Shown piece after piece: positions 17,443 to 26,593 of a stretch of 64,000 bases of DNA (position 1 is the first letter of the stretch; every line of letters starts with the position of its first letter). The stretch lies in contig JACKJP010000003.1 in NCBI GenBank assembly GCA_020637895.1, positions 1-64,000 of the forward strand, in the 5' to 3' direction. A model generated the notes under the pieces. The model did no database searches. It saw nothing but the letters and a program-made list of their open reading frames with translations, and had not been told where the DNA came from. Source of the DNA: Rhodobiaceae bacterium. GTDB taxonomy: Bacteria > Pseudomonadota > Alphaproteobacteria > Rhizobiales > Tepidamorphaceae. The translations under genes were made by a program, and so were the position numbers.

Positions 17443-18671
17443 CCATGGTGAAATCCATCGACACCGCGGCGACCACGGATGTCCGTGACAATCCGACGCC
17501 CGAGTTCATTGAGGAAATGCGCCGCCGCTTTCCCACCGAGCGTGAGACCGATGCCCTGCTGGTGCGCAAGCTGCAGCGGCGCAGCGGGCCGCCCTACCGG
17601 CATGTCACGCTCGACGAAATGGCCGCATCGCTCGATGCGATGTTGCGCCACGTCATCGGCAGCGAATTCGAAGTGACCGGTTTGAAATGGCTGACCGGCG
17701 GCGCGTCGAAGATCCAGATGGCGTTCATGCTGACATGGACCGACTCCGAAGGCGGTCGCCGTCAGGACCATCTCGTGTTGCGCATGGATCCTTCCGAACC
17801 CTCCAACAGCACAAGCAGGGTCAGGGAAGTGGAACTGATCCGCGCGTTCGAAGGGATCGTTCCGGTGCCAAAGGTTTACTGGCTCGACGCCAATGGAGAT
17901 TGGTTTCCAGAGCCGGCGATCATCTATTCGTTCGTCCCCGGTGTGACCAAGCAGAAGACACAGAGCGCCGGCAAGGTGATCGGGCTTGGAACGATGTTCA
18001 GCGAGGAGATGCGCCAGAAACTGGCGCCGCAGTTTCTTGCCAATCTGGCCGCGATCCACACCGCTGACATCGATGCCATGTCATTGACGAGCATGGATCG
18101 GCCGACGGTCGGCACCACCGAGAGCGCGCGGTGGCAGCTCAACCGCGCACGGCGGGTCTGGGAGGAAGATCGAGGCGAAGATTTCCCGCTGATGGACGTC
18201 GCGGTCAACTGGCTGGAACGGGAATTGCCCGTTCTCGATCACCTCAGCGTCGTTCATGGCGATTACCGCAGCGGCAATTTTCTGTTCGATGAGGACAGCG
18301 GCAGCATCACTGCCATTCTCGACTGGGAGCGCGGGCATCTGGGCGACAGGCATCGCGATCTTGCCTGGATGACGCGGCGTGCGATGGGACATTTCGGTGC
18401 TGACGGCAAGACCTACTATGTCTGCGGCCTCATTCCGCTGGATGAATTCTATGAGCGCTACGAGAAGGCGTCAGGCCTGTCCGTCGACATGAAACGCGTG
18501 ACCTACTACCGCATTCTCAACTGCTTCCAGAGCATCACAACAACGGTGGCAACGGCCTATCGCGTCTCGAAACTGGCCAAATCGCATCAGGACGTGCTGC
18601 TCAGCCGCCTGAAAGCGGTGTCGCCCATCAACGAGAACGAAATGGCGGAGATGCTGGAAGGAGCGATGTAA
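17439..18671 (+). CDS. APH-fold phosphotransferase of unknown substrate
   Basis: A 410-residue member of the aminoglycoside-phosphotransferase/choline-kinase-like family. The catalytic loop is HGDYRSGNF (His273, Asp275, Asn280), followed by AILDWERGHLGDRHRDLAWM, which supplies the metal-binding Asp. The amino lobe has the glycine-poor LTGGASKIQMAF loop and VLRMDPS. It has an extra amino-terminal stretch of about 60 residues before the kinase fold. Flanked by an AttH-like gene (four-base overlap) and a small helical gene (one-base overlap), it more likely modifies a small metabolite than an antibiotic. Confidence 0.85.
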   Translation: MTMVKSIDTAATTDVRDNPTPEFIEEMRRRFPTERETDALLVRKLQRRSGPPYRHVTLDEMAASLDAMLRHVIGSEFEVTGLKWLTGGASKIQMAFMLTWTDSEGGRRQDHLVLRMDPSEPSNSTSRVREVELIRAFEGIVPVPKVYWLDANGDWFPEPAIIYSFVPGVTKQKTQSAGKVIGLGTMFSEEMRQKLAPQFLANLAAIHTADIDAMSLTSMDRPTVGTTESARWQLNRARRVWEEDRGEDFPLMDVAVNWLERELPVLDHLSVVHGDYRSGNFLFDEDSGSITAILDWERGHLGDRHRDLAWMTRRAMGHFGADGKTYYVCGLIPLDEFYERYEKASGLSVDMKRVTYYRILNCFQSITTTVATAYRVSKLAKSHQDVLLSRLKAVSPINENEMAEMLEGAM

Positions 18672-19207
18672 TGGATCACACTGATGTGGGTTTGCGCGCT
18701 GTTGTAAGAGCGCTCGCTGATGTGGTCACGCCGGCGGTCGATGAGAGCAATTCGCTTGCACGCGAGCAGCTTCGCCTGTCGATCGACTATATCGAATTCG
18801 TTGCCGCGCGACTTGAGTACCTCAACGACCGGGAAGTCTTCGACCTGCGCAATCACCTGGCGATGGCCCGGAACATCGTGCAGATCCTCGGTGATGCCGC
18901 GGCGCCCGGCCATTCGACGCTCGTCGCAGCGATCGGGCAGGGCGAGACGGCCCTGTCTTCCGGCGCGGTCCCCATGCGTTCGCTCAAGGATGCCACTGCC
19001 AGCCTGGCCGCAGCGGTGGCCGATGTCGTTCGGTCAGCGTCGGAAATGGAACAATCCGTCGCGCGAGCGATCGAAAAGGCGGTGATTGATTCCAGCAAGG
19101 AGCGGATCGCTTTCGAACGCGCCTGGTACGAGCCGCTGGGCTTCGATCCCAACCCGGGGAACGTGCCTTCCGTTCGCGACGTGATGGACCGGCAGCTCGA
19201 GGGCTGA
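18671..19207 (+). CDS. Helical protein of unknown function, third gene of the DUF7065-kinase operon
   Basis: A 178-residue protein I do not recognise. It is predicted mostly helical, with no signal peptide, no cysteine cluster and no known motif. Its ATG overlaps the stop of the kinase gene (TAATG), so translation is coupled. An Ala-rich helix (about 105-135) is followed by a short Pro-containing end (GFDPNPGNVPSVRDVMD). Tight coupling suggests it acts with the two upstream products. An intrinsic terminator follows. Confidence 0.75.
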   Translation: MDHTDVGLRAVVRALADVVTPAVDESNSLAREQLRLSIDYIEFVAARLEYLNDREVFDLRNHLAMARNIVQILGDAAAPGHSTLVAAIGQGETALSSGAVPMRSLKDATASLAAAVADVVRSASEMEQSVARAIEKAVIDSSKERIAFERAWYEPLGFDPNPGNVPSVRDVMDRQLEG

Positions 19208-19276
19208 AGGGTCGTCCTGTGACGCGCGATCGTCACGAGAAGATGTCTGTTGCATCCACGCCCTGACAAAAAGAAG

Positions 19277-19302
19277 CGGCCCGCCGGTGGCGGGCCGTTT
19301 TT
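19277..19302. terminator. Bidirectional intrinsic terminator
   Basis: CGGCCCGCC (19277-19285), a three-base loop and GGCGGGCCG (19289-19297) are followed on the plus strand by TTTTT. On the minus strand the hairpin is followed by CTTCTTTTTG. It lies between the convergent DUF7065-kinase operon and the TRAP operon, and serves both. Confidence 0.9.
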
Positions 19303-19372
19303 AGGTCATGCCATCACAGTCAAACCTGCAGTGGACGGCGCCGGGAGGTCGCCATCCACCAAGGTTTCTGGA

Positions 19373-20446
19373 TCAGGGCAGCAGCCCTTCCACGGGATGG
19401 CTTTCACGACGGGCGAGGAACTCCTCGCGGGTCATGTTGCCGAATTCCTTCGACAGCGCCTGCATGTCGGCGACGAAGTCCTTTACCGGGAAGCCGTCCT
19501 TTTCATTTTTGGCGATGAAGTCGTCCCAGAGAATCTTCTGAGCGTCCGCGATCTTTGCCTTGTCCGCGTCAGAGAACTTCAGGGTCACGACGCCCTTTTC
19601 CTTCATGGCGTTCTCAGCATCGGTGATGCCCTTATGCGTGAAGTCGGCATAGAGCAGCGTGCCATAGAGGCCGGCGCGCTTCATGACGTCCTTCAGGTCG
19701 GCAGGCATGGAGTCGTAGGTCTTGCGGTTCAGGCCGAAGGGAATGTTGCCAGCGCGGCCAAGGTCGAGCGGCAGGTAATATTTGGCCAGTTCCTGAAGAC
19801 GGAAGGTCGGGATGCTTTCCGTCGGGACGAGCACGCCGTCGATGATGCCCTGCTGGAACGAGGAGTACATCTCGGCAGCCGGGATCGTCACCGGCGTGGC
19901 GCCCATCGCCTCGACCATCTTGTTCACCGCACCGCCGGCGCCGCGAACCTTCATGCCCTTGAGATCGTCAAGCGACTTGACTTCCTTGGTCGTCACCAGC
20001 GTGTAGGGCGCGCTGGCGGCATTGTAGAGCACTTCGATTCCGAGGGCTTCGTATTCCGATTTCAGATATTTCGGATACATCTCTTCGGTCGCGCGAAGGA
20101 TCGCATAGACGGATTCGAACGCTCCCGGCAGGAAGAAGCCATGTGCCAGGTGGAAGCTGTTGGGCGTGTAGAGCGGATAGGCCGGCGCAATGTCGGTGAT
20201 ATCCGTGGTCAGGGCCTTGAAGCCGTCGGCGTTGCCGTGGAGCGTACCGTTCGGGAACGTCTTGACCTCGATGCGGCCGCCGCTTTCCTTCTCGATGAAT
20301 TCCTTCAGCGGAAGGGTGACTTCCTTGTAAACCGCCGATTCAGAGGAATGGTGCTGCGAATAGCGGAGGGTGAAGTCCGCGGCGTTGGCGGCGCCTGCAG
20401 CGATTACCGCTGCCGATGCCAGTGCTATGGTAAGAAATCTGCGCAT
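19373..20446 (-). CDS. TRAP transporter substrate-binding protein (DctP family)
   Basis: Periplasmic solute receptor of 357 residues with a clear signal peptide (MRRFLTIALASAAVIAAGAA, cleaved near NAADFT). The DctP fold is recognised by FPNGTLHGNADGFKALTTDI, GMKVRGAGGAVNKMVEAMGA and SSFQQGIIDGVLVP. The Arg in KVRGAGG is at the position that usually binds the substrate carboxylate, so an organic acid is likely. It is the last gene of a dctQ-dctM-dctP operon, and GGGAGAGAG precedes the ATG. Confidence 0.92.
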   Translation of the reverse strand: MRRFLTIALASAAVIAAGAANAADFTLRYSQHHSSESAVYKEVTLPLKEFIEKESGGRIEVKTFPNGTLHGNADGFKALTTDITDIAPAYPLYTPNSFHLAHGFFLPGAFESVYAILRATEEMYPKYLKSEYEALGIEVLYNAASAPYTLVTTKEVKSLDDLKGMKVRGAGGAVNKMVEAMGATPVTIPAAEMYSSFQQGIIDGVLVPTESIPTFRLQELAKYYLPLDLGRAGNIPFGLNRKTYDSMPADLKDVMKRAGLYGTLLYADFTHKGITDAENAMKEKGVVTLKFSDADKAKIADAQKILWDDFIAKNEKDGFPVKDFVADMQALSKEFGNMTREEFLARRESHPVEGLLP

Positions 20447-20497
20447 TTAATGCTCTCTCCCTAGTTGGTGTTTGGCTCTGGGCCTTATGGTTCGGTT

Positions 20498-20532
20498 GCG
20501 GTTTCGTCAGGACCGGAATTCAAGCAAACCGC
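20498..20532 (-). repeat. Inverted repeat between the TRAP large permease and receptor genes
   Basis: GCGGTTT (20498-20504) and AAACCGC (20526-20532) can pair in the mRNA of the 97-base gap between the two genes. Only a weak hairpin with a long loop is expected. It may influence the relative amount of receptor, as is common for such operons. Confidence 0.4.
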
Positions 20533-20543
20533 AGCTTCTCCCT

Positions 20544-21833
20544 TCAGACAAGCCAGAGCACAATTGCCGGAAACGCGGTAATCAGCAGGACGACCAGCAA
20601 TTCCATCAATACGAAGGGCGACACGCCCTTGCAGATTCGCCAGAACGAAATGTCGGGCGAAATGGCATTCATCACGAACAGGTTCAGACCCAACGGCGGC
20701 GTAATCAGGGCGATTTCAGCCATGACGACGATATAGATGCCGAACCAGATCGGGTCGAAGCCGTAGTGAAGGATGATCGGATAGATGAACGGTACCGTGA
20801 GGATGAGCATCGCCAGGACATCCATGGCACAGCCCAGGATGAGGTAGATGATCGTGATCACGGCGATGAACTGATAGGGCCCGAGATTGAGGCTCTGAAC
20901 GAATTCGATCAGATTCTGCGTCAGACCGGTGATCGCAACGAAACGCGAAACGATGTAGCCGGATGCGATGATCATGAAGATCATCGTGCTGGTCACGATC
21001 GTTTCCTTCAGCGCGTCGCGTGCCGTCTTCCAGGTGAGCGTACGCGTGATGATCCCGTAGACCGATACGCCCACGACTGCGATGCCGGATGCCTCGGTCG
21101 GCGTGAAAATGCCGAAATAGATGCCGCCGATGATGAACATGAACAACGCGATGATCGGCAGCGCGCCGGTAAGCGACGCGATCGTTTCGCGGCGGCCGGG
21201 GCTGGGGACCGCTGGCGCCATTTCAGGCTTGCGAACGGCGATCAGAAAGATCATCGCGCTGAACAGGAACACCGTCAGAAGGCCAGGCATGATGCCGGCG
21301 ATGAACAGGTGCGCGATCGAGTTCTCGGTCATGATCCCATAGAAGATCAGGATCAGGCTGGGCGGGATGAGAATGCCCAGCGTGCCGGCGGCGGACAGCG
21401 CTCCCGCACCGAGCTGCTGATCGTATTTGTATCGCTTGAGCTCGGGCATCACGATGCGGCCCATGGTCAGCACGGTTGCCGTGCTGGAGCCGGAAATCGC
21501 ACCAAAACCGGCGCATCCGAAAACGGCCGCGATCGCCAGACCGCCCGGAAACCGGCCGACAGCGTTGGCCGTCGCACGGAACAGCCCGGCAGCGATGCCG
21601 GTGTGATTTGCGATGTTGCCCATGAGCACGAACATGGGCACCGCGATCAGCACGAAATTGGTGCTTTCATGGAAATAGACGAGTGTCGCCTGGCTAAGCG
21701 CCTGGGTGAAGCCGACGACCATGGTGATGCCGATCAGGCCGACAGCGCCGAGCGCAAAGCTGATCGGCACGCCAAGGATGATCAGGACGATCATGACGGC
21801 CATGCCGATATATCCGATGGTCACGCTATCCAT
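20544..21833 (-). CDS. TRAP transporter large permease (DctM family)
   Basis: Inner-membrane transport subunit of about 429 residues with 12 or so hydrophobic segments. The start at 21833 (MDSVTIGYIGMAVMIVLIIL) follows the small permease stop by one base; upstream in-frame starts would lie inside that gene. Typical DctM pieces are GRIVMPELKRYKYDQQ, GTLGILIPPSLILIFYG, TPTEASGIAV and ITPPLGLNLFVMN. It works with the small permease and the periplasmic receptor using an ion gradient. Confidence 0.92.
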   Translation of the reverse strand: MDSVTIGYIGMAVMIVLIILGVPISFALGAVGLIGITMVVGFTQALSQATLVYFHESTNFVLIAVPMFVLMGNIANHTGIAAGLFRATANAVGRFPGGLAIAAVFGCAGFGAISGSSTATVLTMGRIVMPELKRYKYDQQLGAGALSAAGTLGILIPPSLILIFYGIMTENSIAHLFIAGIMPGLLTVFLFSAMIFLIAVRKPEMAPAVPSPGRRETIASLTGALPIIALFMFIIGGIYFGIFTPTEASGIAVVGVSVYGIITRTLTWKTARDALKETIVTSTMIFMIIASGYIVSRFVAITGLTQNLIEFVQSLNLGPYQFIAVITIIYLILGCAMDVLAMLILTVPFIYPIILHYGFDPIWFGIYIVVMAEIALITPPLGLNLFVMNAISPDISFWRICKGVSPFVLMELLVVLLITAFPAIVLWLV

Positions 21834-21834
21834 G

Positions 21835-22365
21835 TCAGTCGATCCAGGTTTCGGAGTCTGTGTGACGTTCAACGACCTGCGGTGCAAAGATCCGGAGCGC
21901 GGTCAAAACGAAGAGCTGGAGGCACAGGAACGAGAACACAACCAGCATCGTCGCGTAGAAGGGCCAGATCAGCAGGTGCAGTTCGTCACTGCGTTCCGAG
22001 ATCAGCTGCGAATAGGAAATGTCGGCGATCGACTGATAGGCAATGGCGCCGAAGAAGATCAGGCCGCAGGCAAGGGTCAGCAATTCGATGACCATCCGCC
22101 CGGCGCGCGGCAGCGCATGAAATACCAGATCCATGCGAATGTGCTTGTCGGTATGGAGCGTGTAGGACATGCCGAAGGTGAAGAAGAGCAGCAGCAGGAA
22201 TTCGCTGGCCTCGGCCGCTCCGAAGATCGGCCGGTTGACGAAATAGCGCATGGCCACGTCAACCGCGATCACCAGTGCCAGGACAGGCAGGATGACATAG
22301 GCGCCGATGCCGTTCAGGACGCCCGCAACCCAGCGAAGCGTCTTCTCAATACCGGCGGCGTTCAT
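21835..22365 (-). CDS. TRAP transporter small permease (DctQ family)
   Basis: About 176 residues from the ATG at 22365 (MNAAGIEKTLRWVAGVLNGI), with four hydrophobic segments as expected for DctQ. The frame is open up to 22431, but that extension is basic and unlike the family. Landmarks are AVDVAMRYFVNRPIFGAAE and SYTLHTDKHIRMDLVFHALP. It is the first gene of the operon. Confidence 0.88.
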   Translation of the reverse strand: MNAAGIEKTLRWVAGVLNGIGAYVILPVLALVIAVDVAMRYFVNRPIFGAAEASEFLLLLFFTFGMSYTLHTDKHIRMDLVFHALPRAGRMVIELLTLACGLIFFGAIAYQSIADISYSQLISERSDELHLLIWPFYATMLVVFSFLCLQLFVLTALRIFAPQVVERHTDSETWID

Positions 22366-22804
22366 GCGGAAATCCCGATTGCGTACGGGGAGACGCTGAA
22401 TACGAAATGACAGCGAGACGCGTCGCGACAAAGGCGAGACGCACTTTCGAATTCATATTCATTCGGTGAGGCCGCGACGCCGGCTCTCTTCATCTTTTCC
22501 CCCTCCCTGGAAAGCATCGCGCTGCGTGCTTGCCTATAAAATTGTTCTTGTTCTTGTTTCGCGATGTCGCTCGCTCGTCATTGATAACGATTATGATCGT
22601 TCGGGCGCGAGGTGCAACAACACGGTTGTGCGTTTCAAAAGTTCAACCATTAACGTCTTAGCATAGGCATTTCGCGCCGATCAAGAAAGAATAGCGGCCT
22701 GCCAAACGGGCATATGCACGCACGCCAGCACTCCGCTTAAGGCGAACTGGATTGATCGTGATTGCTACCGGGGCGTGTAGAAGTTGAGGCGATCCGAACG
22801 TGGG
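22366..22804 (-). promoter_or_regulatory. Control region of the TRAP operon
   Basis: This 439-base gap holds no gene. On the minus strand a sigma70-like promoter is visible: TTGCAC at 22617-22612, a 16-base spacer and CATAAT at 22595-22590. ACAAC-ACG-GTTGT (22617-22629) is an inverted repeat touching the -35 box. GATAACGATTATGATC (22583-22598) covers the -10 box and loosely resembles a Fur-type site. Both could bind a repressor. The leader RNA would be about 220 bases. No terminator for the DUF1513 gene is evident. Confidence 0.45.
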
Positions 22805-23896
22805 TCAGGCGTTGTCGGCGCGCGCTATATGGTTGTCAAAAAAGACTTTTTCCTGCGCCATATCGCCGAGCGTTCCAGCCATGCCGTCGCCCGAGGTGGC
22901 CATGAACCCATTCCGATCGGCGGCAAGGCCGCAACCGTCATGCAGCGGCCATCGTTCCAGGATGCGTCCGCTCGCCGCATCGAGGACGGCAACGATATTG
23001 CCGCGCGGAGATGAAACGGCGAACCTGCTTCCATCGCGTGAGACCGCGACTGAGCCGATATAGTTCCTGAAAGGCCTGCGATCGTCGTCGGCTATGTCGA
23101 ACAATTCGAAACGCTCGCCCATGACCGCTCGACCGATCAGCGGCGGCATGTCGATCTCGGGGCCTTCGTACTGGCCACCGAAGAAGATGCATCCGTCGGG
23201 CCTGACCTGCATGTGACGGATTGAAAGCTGGTGCAGATCCGTCGGCAACTCATGACTTTCGATCAACCGCCCGTCGCGGCTGTCGATGAAGACCAGGGAA
23301 GGCTTCATCCGGTCGATATTGAGCTTTGCGCGACCGTAATCGGGATGAGTTTCAATGCCGCCGTTGCAGATGGCGAGGGTATGACCGTCCGGCATCATCA
23401 GCAATTCATGGGGTCCGACGCCGTGGCTGTCGAACTCGCCGACGCGATTGAAACCGCCCGTCGCGTCGTAGATGCCGATGACGCCTCGGGCCTGGGAAAA
23501 ATCATTCTCGGTTGCATAGAGCAGGCGGCCATCGCCAGAAAATGCACCGTGGCCGTAGAAATGACGGCCGGCCTTCGATGCAAAGGCAACGGGCGTTTCG
23601 CGGCTGTCAGCGCTGAAGCAGAGGGCGAAATTGCCCGGGCGGCGGGCAAAGGCGACGGCGCGCCGTCCGGCCCTGTCGAAGACCACGTCATGTCCGCGGT
23701 CGGGCAGGCGAACCTGCCTGATGATCTCACCGCGTTCGCTGAAGATCACGGCGCCGTAATCGCCTTCCTCAAACCGGCAGGCCGAGGCGAAGAGCATGTC
23801 CGCATCATCCAGCGCGGCCGCGGCCGGTCCGCCAAGCGCAGAGAGGAAGCCAGCGCCGGCACCGGCAAGGAATTCGCGCCGGTCGAGTTTAAGCAT
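22805..23896 (-). CDS. DUF1513 protein, Tat-exported beta-propeller-like
   Basis: A 363-residue protein with a twin-arginine signal (LDRREFLAGAGAGFLSALGG). The rest is rich in short beta blades of propeller type (GHDVVFDRAGRRAVAFARRP, GHGAFSGDGRLLYATENDF, SVAVSRDGSRFAVSSPRG). This is the DUF1513 family, which usually ends imelysin/di-heme operons. The function is unknown; a periplasmic role beside the iron-handling imelysin is inferred from the operon. It starts two bases after the imelysin stop. Confidence 0.87.
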   Translation of the reverse strand: MLKLDRREFLAGAGAGFLSALGGPAAAALDDADMLFASACRFEEGDYGAVIFSERGEIIRQVRLPDRGHDVVFDRAGRRAVAFARRPGNFALCFSADSRETPVAFASKAGRHFYGHGAFSGDGRLLYATENDFSQARGVIGIYDATGGFNRVGEFDSHGVGPHELLMMPDGHTLAICNGGIETHPDYGRAKLNIDRMKPSLVFIDSRDGRLIESHELPTDLHQLSIRHMQVRPDGCIFFGGQYEGPEIDMPPLIGRAVMGERFELFDIADDDRRPFRNYIGSVAVSRDGSRFAVSSPRGNIVAVLDAASGRILERWPLHDGCGLAADRNGFMATSGDGMAGTLGDMAQEKVFFDNHIARADNA

Positions 23897-23898
23897 CG

Positions 23899-24972
23899 TC
23901 AGTCACCGTCCAGCGAGGAAAAGCCGGCGGAAAGGCCGTGGGCGCCCAGAACGCCGCGCTGGGATATGTCGCGCAGGCTCTTTGTGACGACCAGAAGGTA
24001 GGCAAGACGGTCGTGACCTTCCGGTGTCGTGGCCGCGTCGGGCAATGACGTCTTGAAGGCGTCGAGGGCCGACAGCGCGGCGCTGTTCTCGAACGGGAAA
24101 TTGGCGGCGATCGCTGCGTTCTCGCCTTCCAGTTCTTTCAGCGCGCCACTCTTCTTTGCGATGGCGGCCAGACCTTCATAATTGCTGCGCAGGAGAGGAA
24201 GAGTGCTGGCCGAACGCCACAGCAGCGCCTTCTTGGGTTCCGCAGTGAGTGGACTGTCGCCGATGAAGGGCTTCAGGCGTGTTTCGACGATCAGTTCATA
24301 CCCGTCGGGTAGTGTCTTCAGGATCGCGCCCAACGCTTCACCATCGGTCCTGTAGAGCGGGTTCTTTTCACCCGGTGTCTCTAGGAGGGCGGTTATGCCC
24401 TTCGGATCGTGCCAGGCATCCGCCAGGTCATGGGCAATCTTCTGCAGATTCGATGCGATGGCCGCGCCCAGAAGACAGCGATAGCCGTCGGCGCCAAAGC
24501 CGATCTGCTCCGCGCCGGTTCCGAACAGTACGAATTCGAGCGCTGGAAATCCCTGTACGGCAACGCTCTTTCCAGCGAGCGCACCCGGTTTGAGCGCCTC
24601 GCGCTCCTGTTCAGCCAGCATCGCCTGAATCTGCCTTAGCGCGATGCCCTTTCGGTCCTGAACGAACATGATTCGCTCAAGACGGTTTTCGTCGCGAACG
24701 GGCCCGAACTGAATGAATTCGACATGTCCCCATGCGATCAGTGCCTCGCCGAAGGCCCGGTGTGTCTTTTCCAGCGCCGGAAAGGACGGCGCGCTGCAAA
24801 GCTGCTCGGTTGCCTGCGTCAGGGCCGCGGCCTTGTCGGCGAAGGCGTCGTAACCTGGCTGAATGACGGACTCGATGGCGGCGCGAACGATCGCGGCCGG
24901 CTCGGCGGCTCTCGCGGGCAGGGCGCCTATGAGGCAAAGTGCCAGTATCGACAGTCGAAGGTACATGATCAC
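23899..24972 (-). CDS. Imelysin-family periplasmic protein (first copy)
   Basis: A 357-residue protein with a signal peptide (YLRLSILALCLIGALPARAA) and the helical imelysin/M75 fold. The GTG at 24972 overlaps the stop of the di-heme gene and has GGAG five bases upstream; an ATG at 24966 is the alternative. The usual GxHxxE motif is replaced by WGHVEFIQFGP, which keeps the His and Glu in a changed frame. Imelysins are linked to iron uptake or binding at the bacterial surface and are not proven peptidases. Confidence 0.87.
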   Translation of the reverse strand: MIMYLRLSILALCLIGALPARAAEPAAIVRAAIESVIQPGYDAFADKAAALTQATEQLCSAPSFPALEKTHRAFGEALIAWGHVEFIQFGPVRDENRLERIMFVQDRKGIALRQIQAMLAEQEREALKPGALAGKSVAVQGFPALEFVLFGTGAEQIGFGADGYRCLLGAAIASNLQKIAHDLADAWHDPKGITALLETPGEKNPLYRTDGEALGAILKTLPDGYELIVETRLKPFIGDSPLTAEPKKALLWRSASTLPLLRSNYEGLAAIAKKSGALKELEGENAAIAANFPFENSAALSALDAFKTSLPDAATTPEGHDRLAYLLVVTKSLRDISQRGVLGAHGLSAGFSSLDGD

Positions 24973-26540
24973 AGTGACTCCAGAAATGCGATGAGGCTCT
25001 CGCGGTCCTCTCGCGTGAGCGCGGCAAAGGCGTCTCGTGACGATTGCGCTTCACCGCCATGCCACAGGATCGCTTCGGTCAGATTACGCGCACGGCCGTC
25101 ATGGAGGAAGAAGGTGTGTCCGCTGACGGTTTTCGTCAGGCCAATGCCCCACAGGGGAGGCGTTCGCCATTCTTGCCCGTTCGCCAGCCCGACCTGCTGC
25201 CCGTCGGCCAGGCCGTCTCCCATGTCGTGCAAGAGAAAATCGGAGTAGGGCCAGATCAGCTGGAAGGCCTGGGCCTTGTTGCCGGCGTCGCGCCTGGTGA
25301 CGAATTTGGGCTGGTGGCAGGAAATGCATCCGAGGTCGTAGAACTGCTTCTTGCCGGCAAGTACATGCGGGTCGTCGACATTGCGGCGCGCCGGCGGCGC
25401 CAGATTTTCAGAATAGAAGGTGACGAGATCCAGAACAGGATCGGGTGCCTCGGTATCGCCGAGGCGCTTCTGCACGCCATCGGGCATTTGCCGGCAGTCC
25501 GCCTGGGCTGCCGTGCAATCGCCATAGGACGCCGGCATCAACGGTGTCGAAATGCCGATATCGCCGGCGAAGGCTCCCGCCGTTTGCGAACGGATGTCGG
25601 CCTTCTCCGCCTTCCAGCCGAACCGGCCGAGCAGGATGTCACCATCCCTGTCATTGCGGACAAGTGACATGCGGCCCGAAATCCCGTCTCCGTTGCGATC
25701 GTCGGGGTCGGCAAGCGCTGCTATGTCGGCGGGATGTATGGCCTGGATGAGCCCCATGCCGAGCATTGGCGGGGCGATGCGCGGCGACAATGTCGTTGCC
25801 GGATCGAGCGGACCGTAAGCAGGATCGCCCACCGAATAGGTCGGATATCGAAGCGATACGGTCGTCCCGTCGTCGAGTGTCACAGGCCGCTCTTCATAGG
25901 TCACAACCATCTTTCCTTCAGCCTTCAGGCCGGGGACGGCGTGGTCCTGCAACTGCCCGCCATAGGCGGGATCGGGAAAATTCGGAACCAGTAGCGAGGC
26001 AACCAGAGCGCGCTCATCGTCCGTCGCCGCGGGGCGCGCAAGACGCAGGAAGAGCGAGCTGGCGTCCGAGACGATCTCCGGCGGATGGCCGCGCCCATCC
26101 TTCAGGTGGCAGCTCTGGCAGGCACGCGAATTGAAGAATGGACCGAGGCCGTCGCTTGCCTGCGTGGAAGACGGCGCCGAGACCCACAGCTTGCGGAACA
26201 GCGCATTGCCCAGCTTGAACTTCTCTTCCTCTGAAAAGGTGATGTTGGCGGAGAACTGCGAGAAGGCATCCCGATTGGGCAATTTCTGGGATGTCGCTGC
26301 GCCGCCGGACATGGCCTCGAAGCGTTCCGCCGCCGTGAAATCATGTGCCGGGCGCGTGACCTTGAGAACGCGGGCGCGGTCCTTGGGGATGAGATCGGTC
26401 CGTTCGGCGAAAATCGGTGGCAGGGCGGCAGCCATGCCATCGCCATCGGCTTCATTTGCCCGGTCGCCCGCATTGGCGGCGACGGCGCCTGACAGACCGA
26501 TCAACAGGCATAGCGCCGTTCTGATGGAACTAGATCGCAC
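24969..26540 (-). CDS. Di-heme c-type oxidoreductase, DUF1111 family
   Basis: A 523-residue secreted protein with two covalent heme sites, CQSCH and CISCH, in the typical contexts RACQSCHLKDGRG and LGCISCHQPKF. It starts with a signal peptide (residues 1-24), using GTG at 26540. The family is annotated as thiol oxidoreductase or di-heme peroxidase-like and often sits between two imelysins. A redox role in periplasmic iron (or copper) handling is inferred from neighbours. It overlaps the downstream imelysin start by four bases. Confidence 0.9.
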   Translation of the reverse strand: MRSSSIRTALCLLIGLSGAVAANAGDRANEADGDGMAAALPPIFAERTDLIPKDRARVLKVTRPAHDFTAAERFEAMSGGAATSQKLPNRDAFSQFSANITFSEEEKFKLGNALFRKLWVSAPSSTQASDGLGPFFNSRACQSCHLKDGRGHPPEIVSDASSLFLRLARPAATDDERALVASLLVPNFPDPAYGGQLQDHAVPGLKAEGKMVVTYEERPVTLDDGTTVSLRYPTYSVGDPAYGPLDPATTLSPRIAPPMLGMGLIQAIHPADIAALADPDDRNGDGISGRMSLVRNDRDGDILLGRFGWKAEKADIRSQTAGAFAGDIGISTPLMPASYGDCTAAQADCRQMPDGVQKRLGDTEAPDPVLDLVTFYSENLAPPARRNVDDPHVLAGKKQFYDLGCISCHQPKFVTRRDAGNKAQAFQLIWPYSDFLLHDMGDGLADGQQVGLANGQEWRTPPLWGIGLTKTVSGHTFFLHDGRARNLTEAILWHGGEAQSSRDAFAALTREDRESLIAFLESL

Positions 26541-26593
26541 GGGGATGGGTCCACCCGTCAGGCGCCGGAATCCGTCCGGCCGGTGTGAAAAAT

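Noticed and set aside
17439..18671. Aminoglycoside resistance kinase
   Set aside because: The APH fold is real, but the operon partners and amino extension argue for a metabolic role. There are no resistance or mobile genes nearby.
20472..22091. A 539-residue open frame on the plus strand
   Set aside because: It is antisense to the TRAP permease genes, is extremely rich in Asp, His, Arg and Gln, and resembles no protein family.
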